DNA of 6,229 nucleotides from Thermoanaerobaculia bacterium (GTDB taxonomy: Bacteria > Acidobacteriota > Thermoanaerobaculia > Multivoradales > UBA5704): positions 1-6,229 of the forward strand of contig JASLEW010000118.1 in assembly GCA_030150965.1 (NCBI GenBank), in the 5' to 3' direction. The notes under the pieces are model-generated. The model was not told the DNA's origin. It worked only from the letters and a program-made list of their open reading frames with translations, and did no database searches. The translations under genes and the position numbers were made by a program. Below, piece after piece: positions 5,223-6,229 of the stretch (its first letter is position 1; every line of letters starts with the position of its first letter).

Positions 5223-6038
5223 ATGTACGACGCCTTCTACGGCTTCCAGGAGCCGCCGTTCAGCATCACGCCCGATCCGCGCTTCCTGTTCTTCAGCGAG
5301 CGGCACCGGGAGGCCTTCAACCACGTCCTTTTCGGCATCCGCGAGCGCAAGGGCTTCATCCAGCTGACTGGCGAGGTGGGGGCCGGCAAGACCACCGTCT
5401 GCCGCGCCATCCTGGAGCAGCTGGGCCCGAACGTGCGCACGGCGCTGATCCTCAATCCCTGCCTGAACCGCACGCAGCTGCTGCGCGCCGTGCTGATGGA
5501 GTTCGGCCTCGCGGTGCCGCCCAAGGCCGACCGCGTCACCTGCCTGGCGCTGCTCAACCAGTTCCTGCTCGACCAGGTCGCGGTGGGCAACGAGGTGGTG
5601 CTGCTGATCGACGAGGCGCAGGACCTGGACCTGGAGCTGCTGGAGCAAGTGCGGCTGCTGTCGAACCTCGAGACCGACCAGCGCAAGCTCCTCCAGATCG
5701 TGCTCATCGGCCAGCCGGAGCTGCGCGACATGCTGGAGGAGCGCCGGCTGCGCCAGCTGCGGCAGCGCATCACCATCCGCTATCATCTGACGCCGCTGAG
5801 CCGCGAGGAGACCGACTTCTACATCCAGCACCGGCTGCACGTCGCCGGCGGCAACAGCCGGCCGAGCTTCAGCCCCTGGGCGATCCGCGCCGTGCACCGC
5901 TACTCGGGCGGCGTGCCGCGGCTGATCAACGCGGTGTGCGACAAGACCCTGCTGTGCGGCTACGTGGACGGCACCGACCAGCTGTATCTCCGTCACGTCC
6001 GCCGGGCGATCCGTGAGCTGGAGGGGAGGGTCCGATGA
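5223..6038 (+). CDS. ExeA/GspA/MshM-like AAA ATPase
   Basis: The product is 271 residues. It begins MYDAFYGFQEPPFSITPDPRF, the family signature start, followed by FLFFSERHREAF. Walker A is GEVGAGKT (50-57), Walker B VVLLIDEAQDL (125-135), sensor-like LIGQPEL (161-167), an Arg-rich helix LEERRLRQLRQRI (171-183), and GGVPRLIN (229-236) near the end. Known relatives are ExeA/GspA, which with GspB helps place the type II secretion secretin through the cell wall, MshM of type IV pilus systems, and the XrtA/PEP-CTERM-associated ATPase. This copy is the ATPase domain only, without the membrane and peptidoglycan-binding region of full ExeA. Only a weak purine run (GAGAAAG, 5206-5212) precedes the ATG. 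The stop overlaps the next gene's start as ATGA, so the two are translationally coupled. The downstream GspB-like start favours the secretion reading. Confidence 0.94.
   Translation: MYDAFYGFQEPPFSITPDPRFLFFSERHREAFNHVLFGIRERKGFIQLTGEVGAGKTTVCRAILEQLGPNVRTALILNPCLNRTQLLRAVLMEFGLAVPPKADRVTCLALLNQFLLDQVAVGNEVVLLIDEAQDLDLELLEQVRLLSNLETDQRKLLQIVLIGQPELRDMLEERRLRQLRQRITIRYHLTPLSREETDFYIQHRLHVAGGNSRPSFSPWAIRAVHRYSGGVPRLINAVCDKTLLCGYVDGTDQLYLRHVRRAIRELEGRVR
6021..6030 (+). promoter_or_regulatory. Ribosome binding site of the downstream GspB-like gene
   Basis: GAGGGGAGGG lies inside the end of the ATPase gene and stops 4 bases before the ATG at 6035. With the ATGA overlap this supports coupled translation. 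Confidence 0.6.
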
Positions 6039-6229
6039 GCCTGATCGACGAAGCGCTGAAGCGCGCCCGTCTCGACGCCGCCCGCCAGGACGCGGCCCGC
6101 GACAGCCTCTCGCAGGCGCCGCGCGGCGCCGGGTTCGCCTCGCCGTGGGAGCACATGCCGGCCTCCCGCCGCCGGCTGCCCGAGCCGCGGATGCTGGCCC
6201 TGGGCGCCGCCATGGCCCTCTGCCTGGCG
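6035..6229 (+). CDS. GspB-like general secretion pathway protein, 3' partial
   Basis: Sixty-five codons are visible and the frame is open to the window end. The protein begins MSLIDEALKRARLDAARQ, the short cytoplasmic helix typical of GspB/MshN-like partners of ExeA-type ATPases. A basic stretch (ASRRRLPEPR) follows, and then the start of a hydrophobic segment (MLALGAAMALCLA) that looks like a single membrane anchor. The expected role is an inner-membrane partner of the upstream ATPase with a periplasmic C-terminal domain, but that domain is outside the window. The ATGA overlap with the ATPase and the GAGGGGAGGG site support the start. Confidence 0.8.
   Translation, partial: MSLIDEALKRARLDAARQDAARDSLSQAPRGAGFASPWEHMPASRRRLPEPRMLALGAAMALCLA

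Noticed and set aside
5223..6038. XrtA/PEP-CTERM-associated ATPase as the primary call for the AAA protein
   Set aside because: Possible by similarity, but the coupled downstream protein starts like GspB/MshN and no exosortase-related gene is visible. It is kept only as an alternative.

Overview
This is a very GC-rich bacterial window (most codons end in G or C) with all supported genes on the + strand. The gene set and style (a multidomain NRPS end, a mycobacterial-type transaldolase, an ExeA/GspA-like ATPase followed by a GspB-like protein that starts MSLIDEALKRAR, and degenerate 9-bp GGCGCCNNN repeats) would fit a high-GC soil or sediment bacterium such as an Acidobacteriota (Thermoanaerobaculia-like) lineage. 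That placement is an inference from style, not a demonstrated affiliation.

Layout. (1) Positions 2-1804 hold the 3' end of a nonribosomal peptide synthetase: the last part of what looks like a methyltransferase domain inserted in an adenylation domain, a degenerate adenylation C-terminus, a carrier protein (PCP) and a type I thioesterase (TE). This is the chain-release end of an assembly line whose body lies upstream of the window. The TE lid carries a 48-residue Gly-Ala-x insertion encoded by a 9-bp periodic array. (2) Positions 1861-3670 hold a TetR-family regulator and an alpha/beta hydrolase. A perfect 24-bp palindrome (2780-2803) at the 5' end of the hydrolase gene shares a 10-base half-site with the tetR promoter. 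This suggests that the regulator controls both itself and the hydrolase. (3) Positions 3671-3951 are a gap with several perfect inverted repeats and a second GGCGCCNNN array. (4) Positions 3952-5091 encode a transaldolase of the pentose phosphate pathway. (5) Positions 5223-6229 hold an ExeA/GspA/MshM-like AAA ATPase translationally coupled (ATGA overlap) to the start of a GspB-like membrane protein that runs off the window. This is probably the start of a type II secretion or pilus-associated operon.

The segments look functionally independent. GC-rich hairpins without T tracts follow the NRPS, hydrolase and transaldolase stops closely. I see no RNA gene, CRISPR array, insertion sequence or clear novel defence system. 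The points most worth a second look are the TetR operator pair, the NRPS module with a degenerate A10 motif, and the dispersed 9-bp repeat arrays, one of them inside an enzyme's lid.
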